DNA of 64,000 bases from an uncultured Prevotellaceae bacterium (GCA_946186575.1 CAMHNO010000001.1:62001-126000); one strand, 5' to 3'. Positions 1-8,416 are shown, counted from the stretch's first letter. Translations and numbers: made by a program. Notes: generated by a model not told the origin, from the letters alone.

Positions 1-388
1 AATCTGAGATGCCATGTGGATAAATATGTTGCTTATAAACAAGCGTGTTTTCCTTAATTTCAAAAATCATTTCGTCTTCATAAAGCCATCCTTCTGCCCA
101 TCTTTCAAATGATGGTTTTATGTCAAACACCATGATAACTCTGTCTTTTTTTAATTTCCAATGACCTATTCCTTGCCAATGGACATCCAAAGCAATAGAT
201 TCATATTTAAATGTATTATCCTTAGTATTAAGTTTAACTTTTATAAAAGAGCGATTTTTGTATAAAAAACACAATTCTTCACCTTGATTATAGTTTTGTA
301 AAAACGTCTTTTGCGAACCACAAGAGCATAGAAGCAACAAGCCCAAACAAGCTATTGCAAGAATAATCTGTAATCTCAGTTTTGCCAT
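1..388 (-). CDS. Putative lipoprotein, 3' part cut by window edge
   Basis: An open frame starts at ATG 388 and runs off the left edge, giving 129 visible residues. It begins MAKLRLQIILAIACLGLLLL and then CSC, a lipoprotein signal with the likely lipidated Cys at residue 23. The rest is a polar, aromatic-rich stretch with no family I recognise. A TAnnTTTG box (TATCTTTG, 414-421) lies 25 bases upstream, so this is probably the first gene of its transcript. The start codon and leader sit inside a 49-bp sequence repeated at 4830-4878. The function is unknown; export to a membrane face is the only firm inference. Confidence 0.6.
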   Translation of the reverse strand, partial: MAKLRLQIILAIACLGLLLLCSCGSQKTFLQNYNQGEELCFLYKNRSFIKVKLNTKDNTFKYESIALDVHWQGIGHWKLKKDRVIMVFDIKPSFERWAEGWLYEDEMIFEIKENTLVYKQHIYPHGISD

Positions 389-430
389 AATTCAATCTGT
401 TTTCTGCCATCGGCAAAGATAGCGGTTTTT
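382..430. repeat. 49-bp promoter/leader repeat, copy 1
   Basis: These 49 bases recur at 4830-4878 with a single mismatch (404 versus 4852). The unit holds, on the minus strand, a TATCTTTG promoter box, a short leader and an ATGGC start. Here it drives the lipoprotein that runs off the left edge. Confidence 0.8.
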
Positions 431-443
431 CGTTAACACTTAA

Positions 444-1844
444 TCATTTTTCTTGAACCTGGAGAAGAGGGAAAATAGATTTTAGCAATTCTTTTGTTAA
501 ATGCACTGCGGTGCGTCCACCCGTGATTGTCTGATGTACTGTAGGAGCATATAATACATGGCCATTAATTTCAAAAGCCAAACGTTTGCCGATGTTTTGT
601 TCAGTAACTTGTTCCCATTGTTTTTCATCATTTAACTTTAGGATGATGGAAAAAAGACCGGCTGAGTTTTTGTCAATCTCAACGCTTTCGATTACTCCAT
701 TAGTTTTTATGAGGGGAGTGTTGTAATAACATAATGGCTCAAATGAATCCTTTGAATCCCATGGTTTGAGCCACATAGTTTTCACATTCTTTGGCAAATT
801 TATCTTTTTGAACAATCTGTTAATCTTAGTAGTGTCGCTTGCCGAGAAATATCCTGTGCTACTATATAATTTTGACAACTCTCGATTATTGTTAATATAA
901 GTCGCTAATTCTTCATGTGATAGAGCACTGTAAACTCTCACTTCACAATCTTTGGGTAACTTTTTTTTGCAGTCAAGTAAAAGCATCTCATCGTCATTCA
1001 AATCCCGCACTTCGGTCACAACCTTGGGTTCATCATCAACACCATCTTGGCCCTTGTTGATAGTGACATTTGCAATCTCATCGCATTGAGCGATTGAGAG
1101 TTTTCTTTCACAAAGTCCTGCGGCCGCCTTGCAACCATCAATGAAGTCGGCAGTATGGAATGAGAATGGCAACTGGGTAATTAGCGATGACGTCAAATAC
1201 TGCCCCAAGGCATAAGGGCTCATTTGAGTCAAAGAATCGGCCTCCGACATTATTATGCTTTCCAGCATAATTGCATATCCTGCAGCAAAAAAGCGACGGT
1301 CGGCAGGCATTATATCTTCTTCCATTCCATACTGGTCTTTGATGAACTCTTGAAGATTACACGTTAACGCCCTCATAATCCCATTTCGGGTATAATAAGT
1401 GCACCTTTGGTCTTGAGGTATTTTTAAGGGGTCTCCAATGCTTTTGAAATAGCCTCTAAAGCCTGTGGTATCTTGAGGTAGGACCAGCTCGCCACGAGCC
1501 ACCTTTCTCATTCCTGACAGAATGCACTCTAAGGGTATCTCATCTTTGTGTCCGCCATTTTCCCATGAATCAGAGAAAAAAACAGCTTGCAGAAGTCCTA
1601 TTGTTAAATTCAATTTACCTATCGAGTCTACAATAACTCCTTCGTAAGGAAGATTGGCATAAAAGCCTCGTTTGAGCTCATCAAACCCTGCACTGTCAAG
1701 TTCTATGCCTTGACTTTCGGGCGATGCCAAAAACCTGCGGATAATGCCATCGCCAAAGGCGTAAGAGACACTATCAAACGGTTCCTGAGCTGGACTGCAA
1801 AATGCAGTTATACTTAGAATTGTTATAAGTAAAATCTTTTTCAT
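444..1844 (-). CDS. Secreted protein with C-terminal SecD-head-like domain
   Basis: This 466-residue protein has a signal peptide (MKKILLITILSITAFCSPAQ). Residues 24-30 (DSVSYAF) and a later SPYALGQYL resemble the helical dimerisation segment of FKBP-type prolyl isomerases, but no isomerase domain follows. Residues about 385-455 resemble the periplasmic P1-head region of SecD: LFSIILKLNDEKQWEQVT, then NIGKRLAFEINGHVL, then APTVHQTITGGRTAV. SecD itself carries this next to membrane helices of the translocon; here it stands alone with no transmembrane segment. It follows the DUF4143 ATPase gene by 34 bases on the same strand and may share its transcript. The role is unknown; the domain match is by eye. 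Confidence 0.6.
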   Translation of the reverse strand: MKKILLITILSITAFCSPAQEPFDSVSYAFGDGIIRRFLASPESQGIELDSAGFDELKRGFYANLPYEGVIVDSIGKLNLTIGLLQAVFFSDSWENGGHKDEIPLECILSGMRKVARGELVLPQDTTGFRGYFKSIGDPLKIPQDQRCTYYTRNGIMRALTCNLQEFIKDQYGMEEDIMPADRRFFAAGYAIMLESIIMSEADSLTQMSPYALGQYLTSSLITQLPFSFHTADFIDGCKAAAGLCERKLSIAQCDEIANVTINKGQDGVDDEPKVVTEVRDLNDDEMLLLDCKKKLPKDCEVRVYSALSHEELATYINNNRELSKLYSSTGYFSASDTTKINRLFKKINLPKNVKTMWLKPWDSKDSFEPLCYYNTPLIKTNGVIESVEIDKNSAGLFSIILKLNDEKQWEQVTEQNIGKRLAFEINGHVLYAPTVHQTITGGRTAVHLTKELLKSIFPLLQVQEK

Positions 1845-1878
1845 TTTTTTCTTTGGAACAATAGTGCTGGTTTTAATG

Positions 1879-3018
1879 CTAAATGAAGTTCAGGAAATTG
1901 TCACGATTGATGGTTTCAAAAGTGGTGTCGGGATAGTTCTTGGCAAATGCCAATGGTGCTTTTGCTACCTTGCTTCCAGACTTCATCTCAAATGCTCTGA
2001 TTGCTTGGTTGTCATCTTCAATCAAATCTATTTCTTGCTTGTCGTAGGTGCGCCAGAAGTATTGATTTGTCCTAAGCCTGTTGTTTTTAATTCTCTTGAG
2101 TCTTTCGCTGATTATGAAATTTTCCCACAAAGCGCCTCGTTCCTGATCGGAGCGGTCATTAAATAGTTTGAAGTCGTTTAGCAAAGCATTCCTTATTCCA
2201 TTGTCATAAAAGTACCATTTAGAAGACTTTGTGACCTCTTTGCGTAAATTTCTTGAAAATCCTCCGATAGAGAAAACCACAAAGGCCTTTTTCAGCAAGT
2301 CAAGGTATCGAGCCACACTATTGCGGCTAATCGATAATTCTTTGCCAAGCTCATCAAGAGACACCTCACTGCCAATTTGATAGGCAATAAGCTTTAGCAA
2401 GTGGTGAAGCTTGCTTGCATTTTTTACACCGTCAACTGCTAAAATGTCTCTTAAAAGATAGGCGTTTATCATTTCTTCCAGATACTCTTGTTTCTCTTTT
2501 GGTGATGACAGTGACATAAGTTCTGGGTACAAACCGTAAACAATATAATTATCTATATTTGTTTTAACCTCAAAACCCGAAAAGGCTGAAGTCAACTCCT
2601 TGATTGACAATGGTGTCAAAAGAAATTGCGTGCTACGCCCCACTAATGGCTCCCCAGCTTGATTTTGCAGGTCAAAAGAAGATGACCCTGTGGCAATCAC
2701 TGCAATGTTTGGCACTTCATCTACAATGAGTTTTAGTATTAGGCCTATCTCTGGTATATGCTGAGCCTCGTCAATCGCCAGCAAGTCTATACCATCAAAC
2801 AGTTGACGATAATTTGTAATGGTCCGTTCTTGAAGCATTTTAATGGTGTCAAGGCTCTCACCGTTGAGCAACAAAGTGCGCCCAGAATATTGGTTCAAGA
2901 TTTCCTTCAAAAGAACGGTCTTCCCAACTCGCCTAGCTCCAAAAATCAACGCAACCTTCGATGGCCTTATGCGCTGTTCAATTTCTTGTTGTAGTATTCT
3001 TTTTATGTTTTCCATCAT
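1879..3018 (-). CDS. AAA-family ATPase with DUF4143 domain
   Basis: This 379-residue protein has an N-terminal P-loop ATPase with Walker A at about residue 27 (GARRVGKTVLL) and Walker B at about 79 (LLAIDEAQHI), followed by the sensor-like IATGSSSF. The C-terminal half has the DUF4143 layout: a winged-helix stretch (LGKELSISRNSVARYLDLLKK), then a nuclease-like fold ending near EIDLIED and AFEMKSGSK, which resembles the E-x-K of PD-(D/E)XK folds. These proteins are common accessory genes of unclear function, often suspected of roles in mobile-element conflict. A TAACTTTG promoter box lies 19 bases upstream. It is a standalone full-length copy with no partner gene recognised. Confidence 0.85.
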   Translation of the reverse strand: MMENIKRILQQEIEQRIRPSKVALIFGARRVGKTVLLKEILNQYSGRTLLLNGESLDTIKMLQERTITNYRQLFDGIDLLAIDEAQHIPEIGLILKLIVDEVPNIAVIATGSSSFDLQNQAGEPLVGRSTQFLLTPLSIKELTSAFSGFEVKTNIDNYIVYGLYPELMSLSSPKEKQEYLEEMINAYLLRDILAVDGVKNASKLHHLLKLIAYQIGSEVSLDELGKELSISRNSVARYLDLLKKAFVVFSIGGFSRNLRKEVTKSSKWYFYDNGIRNALLNDFKLFNDRSDQERGALWENFIISERLKRIKNNRLRTNQYFWRTYDKQEIDLIEDDNQAIRAFEMKSGSKVAKAPLAFAKNYPDTTFETINRDNFLNFI

Positions 3019-3037
3019 TATGTTGCTTTCTTGGGCG

Positions 3038-3045
3038 CAAAGTTA
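3038..3045 (-). promoter_or_regulatory. Promoter -7 box for the DUF4143 ATPase
   Basis: The minus strand reads TAACTTTG, matching the Bacteroidota TAnnTTTG form, 19 bases before the ATG at 3018. Confidence 0.65.
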
Positions 3046-3261
3046 GTTTCTTCTATTGAAAAAAACAAGAAAAAAATGAAAATTCGTTCAATGCTATTGA
3101 ATGAATTTACGTTAATTCTTTCAGCTCCGTTGAATAGATTATTATTTTCAATTATACTATAGATTCATTGATAACACACATGTCTTTTTCAATGTCGCAA
3201 ATATAGTTGGAAAGATTTGAGAATTTATGTCCTTCACAAGATATTATTAAGATCAATTAAA

Positions 3262-3452
3262 TAACGTGAGTTCGATGAATTTGTCGTTTGAAAATCAGTG
3301 CGTTAACTGCTCCCCCTCTAAGTTAGAGGGGGATGCAGGGGGAGTGTGCCCCCCTTGACAGTAATCACACTCCTCAGTCGCTTCGCGACAGCTCCTCTAT
3401 CTTAGAGGAGCAGCCTGAGACACAGATGTTTATTTTCGTCGAACTCACGTTA
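3262..3452. mobile_element. MITE-like palindromic element with 18-bp inverted ends
   Basis: The ends are inverted copies: TAACGTGAGTTCGATGAA at 3262-3279, and its near-complement at 3435-3452 (one mismatch). Inside are three hairpins: a stem TCCCCCTCTAA/TTAGAGGGGGA near 3311-3335, a TCGC-ttc-GCGA stem near 3380, and GCTCCTCTA/TAGAGGAGC near 3391-3412. There is no transposase, and I see no clear target duplication. The surrounding gene-free stretch 3019-3373 otherwise holds only the ATPase promoter and AT-rich DNA. Its right part forms the 3' end of the neighbouring minus-strand reading frame. Confidence 0.6.
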
Positions 3453-4060
3453 AATACTATACCTATACCTGTTTTTATTTCAATGCGAACTGTGTGTTCC
3501 CTATTTTTCTTGTCACAAATGGTCTTTCCTTCACGATAAAAAGTTATGGAGGTTATGTCATTCTTTAGTTTCCATTCTTTTTTCAGATTCTTGCGCAAAT
3601 ATTGTGTGTCACCATCGGCAAAGGAGCCAAGATAAACCGCTTTTTTCATGTGAGCGAATTTCCCATCAAGGATAATATCTTGGACGGCACTTTCTTTTTT
3701 CGTTTTTAATATAAGAGCATATATATCTCCTCTACAAAGCGAGGGAATGATACCGTGAGACATATTAACCTCGTTGATATCATCAATAGTAATTATTGGA
3801 TTATTTGACACAAATAAATAAACAATGCTATCAATGGGCATATCTTTGGTGGTTAGTAGTAAGCCTTTTTCGCTTAAGACACCATCTATTACCAACAAAA
3901 GTGGACGTTCTCGATAAAGAGGATTTGACTGGAGAGAGTCAAGTTTATCAACATTTCTCTCAGTATCAGACAATAATGTAGGTCGCGCTGCCACAGTGAA
4001 ACCCGTGGCACAAACCATCAGCAGCAATATAGCCCATATATGATTGATATTAATTGCCAT
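3374..4060 (-). CDS. Secreted protein of unknown function, C-terminus supplied by a repeat element
   Basis: I place the start at ATG 4060 (MAININHIWAILLLMVCATG), which gives a clean signal peptide and 228 residues; a TTG eight codons upstream is less likely. The body has a region resembling carboxypeptidase-regulatory or TonB plug folds (LLVIDGVLSEKGL, then IDSIVYLFV), but the match is too weak to name. From about residue 205 (NVSSTK) to the stop, the reading frame lies inside the inverted-repeat element ending at 3452, so the last 23 or so residues are element sequence. The original 3' end has probably been replaced. The DUF2442 gene lies 33 bases upstream on the same strand. Confidence 0.55.
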   Translation of the reverse strand: MAININHIWAILLLMVCATGFTVAARPTLLSDTERNVDKLDSLQSNPLYRERPLLLVIDGVLSEKGLLLTTKDMPIDSIVYLFVSNNPIITIDDINEVNMSHGIIPSLCRGDIYALILKTKKESAVQDIILDGKFAHMKKAVYLGSFADGDTQYLRKNLKKEWKLKNDITSITFYREGKTICDKKNREHTVRIEIKTGIGIVFNVSSTKINICVSGCSSKIEELSRSD

Positions 4061-4093
4061 AATAATTGGTGGGGTGTTATGCAATAAATACCC

Positions 4094-4501
4094 TTAGAAG
4101 CAGGCAGCTATCATCTCTCTGCCGAGTTTGTGTATGTGGGCAAGAATGGCTTTTTCTCTCTCGGCCGATGGTTTCTTGAAACCATTGATATAGTTTCTTA
4201 AAAGAGTGGCATTCATGCCTAAAGAGCGTGCAAACTCGGCAACATTTATTTCTTTGTGTGTCAAGAAAAAACGTTGCATAGCAGTAGGCTCGGCATCATC
4301 ATATTCAAAGCTCTCGAAGCTTATGTCTTCGTCAAGTTCGCGCCAATGAATACCTCCTAATCCAAATTTATATTGTTCGCGCTGTTCAGCAGTGGCAGTC
4401 CTTAGTTTAGGATACCACAGCAACGATTGACGATACTCCTTGCCATTCTCGTCAACGCCAAATATATGTTCGTTATCAAACCAAATTTTAACAATCTTCA
4501 T
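4094..4501 (-). CDS. DUF2442 protein with C-terminal helix-turn-helix
   Basis: The 135-residue protein begins MKIVKIWFDNEHIFGVDENG, the DUF2442 start, followed by a short linker and a helix-turn-helix near residues 85-115 (INVAEFARSLGMNATLLRNY). DUF2442 proteins are commonly encoded next to DUF4160 proteins, in an arrangement like toxin-antitoxin pairs. The upstream gene, 12 bases away, is exactly such a DUF4160 gene, but frameshifted. By analogy this would be the DNA-binding, self-regulating partner; that is inference. Confidence 0.8.
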   Translation of the reverse strand: MKIVKIWFDNEHIFGVDENGKEYRQSLLWYPKLRTATAEQREQYKFGLGGIHWRELDEDISFESFEYDDAEPTAMQRFFLTHKEINVAEFARSLGMNATLLRNYINGFKKPSAEREKAILAHIHKLGREMIAACF

Positions 4502-4513
4502 AGTGGTAATGTT

Positions 4514-4754
4514 TTATTTTTCAAAATGTTCCTTCCAGCGCTTTATTATAATATCGGCATTATCGTTGATAACAGTCTGAATTTTCTTCATGTCACCAGC
4601 TTTAATGTTTTGTTTCTCAACTAGGACAAACTTTGTCGCCATCCCAATCAAACTTTGCCATGCCGTCGTTACCTTCGACATGAATGTGGATGGGCTCATG
4701 TTCTCTGCTATAAAAGAAAAATGAGAATCCAAAAAAGCGAAATACTTCGGGCAT
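4514..4754 (-). pseudogene. DUF4160 gene with a +1 frameshift
   Basis: From ATG 4754 the frame reads MPEVFRFFGFSFFFYSREHE, then PIHIHVEGNDGMAKFDW, the usual DUF4160 N-terminal half. It then hits a stop after DGDKVCPS. One frame over, the C-terminal half continues as KFVLVEKQNIKAGDMKKIQ and onward to a stop at 4514. One extra A in the AAA at 4632-4634 explains the break, since GACAAG would read D-K and rejoin the two halves. The total span of 241 bases fits an insertion of one base. Either the gene is dead, or there is a sequencing error or slippage at a short A run. It precedes the DUF2442 gene by 12 bases. Confidence 0.8.
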
Positions 4755-4781
4755 AATTCCAATGATTATATGTTTATGATG

Positions 4782-4789
4782 CAAATTTA
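4782..4789 (-). promoter_or_regulatory. Promoter -7 box for the DUF4160/DUF2442 pair
   Basis: The minus strand reads TAAATTTG, 27 bases before the ATG at 4754. A second box lies further upstream, inside the 49-bp repeat. Confidence 0.6.
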
Positions 4790-4829
4790 GGTATTATTTT
4801 TAATACCGCAAAATTTATTACACCATTTC

Positions 4830-4878
4830 TTGCCATAATTCAATCTGTTTTATGCCATCGGCAAAGATAGCGGTTTTT
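4830..4878. repeat. 49-bp promoter/leader repeat, copy 2
   Basis: This is the partner of 382-430 with one mismatch. It carries a minus-strand TATCTTTG box (4862-4869) and an ATGGC. The reading frame after that ATG is only 20 codons long and resembles nothing, so this copy acts at most as an extra promoter for the DUF4160/DUF2442 pair. Confidence 0.75.
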
Positions 4879-5126
4879 TATATTCTAGAAAGAAGAACAA
4901 TTACCAAAACAACAAACATGAGAAAACCACAACCATAAGCTCTGTTGGCAAATTCATTATTTACATTTTCCATATCATCCTGATTTGCCTTGTTGGAGAT
5001 TCCATTTTTAAGTTCGCTATATGTGACCTTTTTTCTCCGTATGAATCTAAGATATAGGTACCTCACACTTATTCCTGTGTGAAGAACTATCATGTTCCCG
5101 AAAAATAGTTTGAATAAAGTCTCCAT
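4878..5126 (-). CDS. Small membrane protein of unknown function
   Basis: The protein has 82 residues. It has a hydrophobic N-terminal segment (LFKLFFGNMIVLHTGISV), a basic middle (RFIRRKKVTY) and a strong C-terminal membrane helix (CGFLMFVVLVIVLL) just before the stop. The shape suggests two membrane segments with a charged loop between them. The next gene upstream, at 5160-5462, is another small membrane protein 33 bases away, so the two may be one unit. No family is recognised. Confidence 0.5.
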   Translation of the reverse strand: METLFKLFFGNMIVLHTGISVRYLYLRFIRRKKVTYSELKNGISNKANQDDMENVNNEFANRAYGCGFLMFVVLVIVLLSRI

Positions 5127-5159
5127 ATCAAATGCTTAATTGCTCACTTCCGTGAAAAC

Positions 5160-5462
5160 TTACTCCAAATTGTCGCTGTCAGACCGCAAACGCCTTTTTA
5201 AACCTGTCTGTAGCATCCACAAAATAGCTCCTGTCAATCCTACATATGAGATTGAAATAATCGAAAGCTCTTTGAATGAATTAACTGCATTCTTTATATC
5301 ATTCAGATCAAATTTGACTGAATCTTCTGAACTATATACATCTACACGATATTTGATAATATCTAAGGAATTGACATAGTTATATATCAAAAACAAGAAT
5401 AGTAAAATAGTGAAGACCAGCCAAATAGTTATGAATCTATTGCAAATACTTATCTTTTTCAT
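5160..5462 (-). CDS. Small two-helix membrane protein of unknown function
   Basis: I use ATG 5462 (MKKISICNRF), giving 100 residues; a TTG eight codons upstream lies in the leader. Hydrophobic helices sit at about residues 12-30 (IWLVFTILLFLFLIYNYV) and 68-85 (ISISYVGLTGAILWM), with a charged loop between them and a basic tail (KRRLRSDSD). It is AT-rich like its neighbours. The leader (CTTTAAGCTGTGGAACAAT on the plus strand) resembles those before the genes at 444 and 8417. The function is unknown. Confidence 0.5.
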   Translation of the reverse strand: MKKISICNRFITIWLVFTILLFLFLIYNYVNSLDIIKYRVDVYSSEDSVKFDLNDIKNAVNSFKELSIISISYVGLTGAILWMLQTGLKRRLRSDSDNLE

Positions 5463-5531
5463 TTTTTTCTTTAAGCTGTGGAACAATGGCTTTACTTTGA
5501 TTTAAAATGAAAGTTCATTTGTTAACAGCAG

Positions 5532-7103
5532 TTACTGCTGGTTTTGGGCTTTTTGATACTCTTGGGCGAGGGTGTTTCGCAGGGTGGCACCGTCCATGTT
5601 GAGGTACTTCTCCATTGAATTGACGGTGCCGAGCGCGTCCTTGTTGCGCTTGTAGTAGTCGATGACTTGCAGCATCACCTCGCAGTGCATTGCCTCGTCG
5701 GTCTTGCTTACGTTGAACTCGATGGCATGCTCGGCCATTGCCGCCAAGTAGGCAATCATAAGCTCCACATGCGTCACTGGCACACATTCACTTATTGTAA
5801 ACGAAAACTCGTCGGTATTAGTCATCCAAATCATCAAGAATTGCATGACCTGCTTTTGAGTGATGTCATCGGGATTGACAGGCTGCTCAAGGTACCACTT
5901 TGCCAGTCGCAGAGCATCTTCACGGTGCTGGCGGCAGCCCTCGGCAGTAGAAATCTCTTTCTCGCTCGGGATATTCATTTCATGGGTCTTGAATAGCTTT
6001 GTCATCACCGTTGGCGCGTCCTCGGTGGGAACGAAACGGTTCTGGGCAAACCAAGCCCCGAACTTATTGAGTGCGGCTTCGCCTTCTTTGGTGTCGGCCC
6101 ATTGCTTCGTTTCGTCTTCGGCACCAGGCGACATGAGCCACATGTTGTAGGCATCCCAGTGTCCGTCTTTTATGAGTTTGCGGTGATAGTCGAGCAGCGA
6201 GAGATTGTAATAGCCTGGTGCCACCGAGTCGATGTGCGCGAGTGCATCTTTGCGCAGGTCGGCAATCATCGGCACGGTGAGCTTCTTGGTCTTCATGAAC
6301 TCGGTAAGCGCTGGCGACTTCATGGTTCCCATCTCATACATCAAGGGGAAAGGCACCTGAATGTCGGTAGTGTCGCTATCGATATAAATGTTGTTGTTCT
6401 TAGTCAAAGTGACATGCGCCTTGTTCTCGCCTTCTATCTTAATGTTCTCTTGGAATAGGTCGTAGATGAGCTTGCCCATCTCCTCGGCACGCTCACTGCC
6501 AGGCTGCAGATTGCACACCACCTCGCCATAGACTATCGCCCACAGAGGCTCGGTCGATTGGGCATAGAGCAATGCCAGGCGGTAGTAGTTGCTGGCAAAG
6601 TCGGGCTGCACTTCCACACCACGCAGGTAGCACTCAACCGCCTCGTTGTAGCGCTTGTGCATCATGTGGATATTACCTTTCTCGAGATAGAGATAGCCCG
6701 AGCGGGGGAAGCGCTTCAAGCCTTCATCATAGGTCTTCACAGCCGCCTCAGGATCGCCAAGAACGTCCTGTGCGTTGCCCACCAGTTGATAGAGCTGAGA
6801 CTCACTCTCGGGATGCTTGTAGAGCTTGGGGCCGTCCTTTACTATGCGCTTGAAGTCGCCAGCAAGATAGTAGGCATAGAGCCGTTCATACTCAATGATG
6901 TAGTTGTCCTTGTACTTCTTGCACAAGTCGTCAAAAATCTTGATGGCATCTTTAGGCTTGCCATTGTTCATAAGGCCAATAGCCTCTTCGAGCTGCACAC
7001 GATCGTTGTCGTTGATCAGGTCGATAGACCGCTGCGCCTGCGCCCCAAGCGACCAAACCACAGCGCAGATTATAATCAAAATGCGAATAAAGGATGTTTT
7101 CAT
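5532..7103 (-). CDS. Exported TPR protein
   Basis: The protein has 523 residues with a signal peptide ending SLGAQAQ. Tetratricopeptide-like repeats fill about residues 35-200: AIGLMNNGKPKDAIKIFDDL, LYAYYLAGDFKRI, NAQDVLGDPEAAVKTYDEG, GNIHMMHKRYNEAVECYLR and YRLALLYAQSTEP. After that comes a long domain, with no recognised motif, that includes two blocks of mixed helices. It is probably a periplasmic protein whose repeats bind other proteins. The Sel1 protein gene lies 16 bases upstream on the same strand, so the two are likely co-transcribed. Confidence 0.75.
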   Translation of the reverse strand: MKTSFIRILIIICAVVWSLGAQAQRSIDLINDNDRVQLEEAIGLMNNGKPKDAIKIFDDLCKKYKDNYIIEYERLYAYYLAGDFKRIVKDGPKLYKHPESESQLYQLVGNAQDVLGDPEAAVKTYDEGLKRFPRSGYLYLEKGNIHMMHKRYNEAVECYLRGVEVQPDFASNYYRLALLYAQSTEPLWAIVYGEVVCNLQPGSERAEEMGKLIYDLFQENIKIEGENKAHVTLTKNNNIYIDSDTTDIQVPFPLMYEMGTMKSPALTEFMKTKKLTVPMIADLRKDALAHIDSVAPGYYNLSLLDYHRKLIKDGHWDAYNMWLMSPGAEDETKQWADTKEGEAALNKFGAWFAQNRFVPTEDAPTVMTKLFKTHEMNIPSEKEISTAEGCRQHREDALRLAKWYLEQPVNPDDITQKQVMQFLMIWMTNTDEFSFTISECVPVTHVELMIAYLAAMAEHAIEFNVSKTDEAMHCEVMLQVIDYYKRNKDALGTVNSMEKYLNMDGATLRNTLAQEYQKAQNQQ

Positions 7104-7119
7104 AATTGTTTCTTATTAG

Positions 7120-8325
7120 TTATTCTTCTGTTGGATATTTAGTCTCTCCCATTGGCAATGGTTTCTCTGATCGGCCCAGGAAGGCGAGAATGAAGTCGAC
7201 GAACTGCTGCTCGGTGACATCACCCGTCAGGCCATCATAGCTCACATGGCTCGCATTGTCACGTGTCATGCCGCCAAACACCCAGCACTTTTCAAGATTA
7301 GTGATATCACCAAAGTTCATCGTCTTCTCAAGGGTGTAGTAGGCACACTCTTTGGTCTTAGAATTTATCACCGCTGCCGAGTAGAGGCACAATGGCATTC
7401 TCGCAGGGTCGGGGAAACGGTAAACAATAATCTCTGTCGAGTCGTTGGGGTGGTGGACACTTGAAGAAATGTCATTCCAATCCCACTCATAGTGAGAAAT
7501 GAATTGGGAGCCAAAATATATCTGCCATTCCGTTACGTCTGTAAGTATGCTTTTTTCAAGTTCCCCTTTCTCATAATCCCACACCAAGGCAGGTATTGTG
7601 CGGAATTGAAACTCATACATGCTCATTGTGTCACCTCTCTCTATATTGTTTAATAATAGCTTTATCTGAGATGCGTATCGTTCGTCACTGATGTTCTCAA
7701 GAAGGATGCGGGCCTTGTCACGATCGACATCCGTTCCCCAGCCGTTAAAATAATACCTGGCAAGAAAATAGTTGGCCATATCTTCGGCATCTTCATTGTC
7801 GACCGCCTTCTTAAAGTAACGGAATGCCTGACTCAAATCTCGATTAACAATACTGCCATTCTCATAGGATACAGCAACCTTGAGCTGAGCAGGGTAATAA
7901 TCATTATCGGCAGCTTGCTTGTAGAGGTTGAAAGCCTGCAGGGAGTCAACTTCCACGCCATCACCATCCTCATAGCTCTCAGCGAGGAGAGACATCGCTG
8001 TGACATTGCCCTTTTGTGCCGAACTTTTAAACCACTTGATAGCCTCCTGGTGATCTTCGTCAACCCCTACTCCTTTATGGTAGCAAATTCCTAACCACAA
8101 CTCGCCATAACGATTGCCCTTGAGCGCAGCATCTTTGATGAGCCGCAAACCTTCAGCTTCATTCCGCTCAACGCTGTCTCCCTCAATGTAATGAATGGCA
8201 AGATCGACTTGAGAGTTAAGGTTTCCCATTGCCATCGAGTCACGCAGTTCCTGAATGGACTGAGCCCTTGCACTAAGTCCAAATGCAAGTGCCATTAGAG
8301 CAAATATCAAAAGAATCTTTTTCAT
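7120..8325 (-). CDS. Exported Sel1-repeat protein
   Basis: The protein has 401 residues with a signal peptide (MKKILLIFALMALAFGLSARAQ). From about residue 28 to 205 it has five or six Sel1-type repeats, with the typical A-x-x-LG-x-x-Y-x-x-G-x-G-V pattern: LWLGICYHKGVGVDEDHQEA, SLLAESYEDGDGVEVDS, then YFLARYYFNGWGTDVDR. The C-terminal 170 residues are not repeats and resemble nothing I know. Sel1 repeats mediate protein contacts. It forms a likely two-gene unit with the TPR protein downstream. Confidence 0.8.
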   Translation of the reverse strand: MKKILLIFALMALAFGLSARAQSIQELRDSMAMGNLNSQVDLAIHYIEGDSVERNEAEGLRLIKDAALKGNRYGELWLGICYHKGVGVDEDHQEAIKWFKSSAQKGNVTAMSLLAESYEDGDGVEVDSLQAFNLYKQAADNDYYPAQLKVAVSYENGSIVNRDLSQAFRYFKKAVDNEDAEDMANYFLARYYFNGWGTDVDRDKARILLENISDERYASQIKLLLNNIERGDTMSMYEFQFRTIPALVWDYEKGELEKSILTDVTEWQIYFGSQFISHYEWDWNDISSSVHHPNDSTEIIVYRFPDPARMPLCLYSAAVINSKTKECAYYTLEKTMNFGDITNLEKCWVFGGMTRDNASHVSYDGLTGDVTEQQFVDFILAFLGRSEKPLPMGETKYPTEE

Positions 8326-8416
8326 ATTATTTTTGTTTTAGGTCGTTACTATATACTATCAACGCTAATAACTCTGTGATTATTATCTGATTCTTAAACT
8401 TGTATCTGTTGTGACC

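Noticed and set aside
4514-4762. TTG-start frame MELCPKYFAF as the DUF4160 gene start
   Set aside because: Only the C-terminal half of that frame is DUF4160-like. The true N-terminal half lies in the neighbouring frame from ATG 4754, so the longer frame mixes nonsense with coding sequence.
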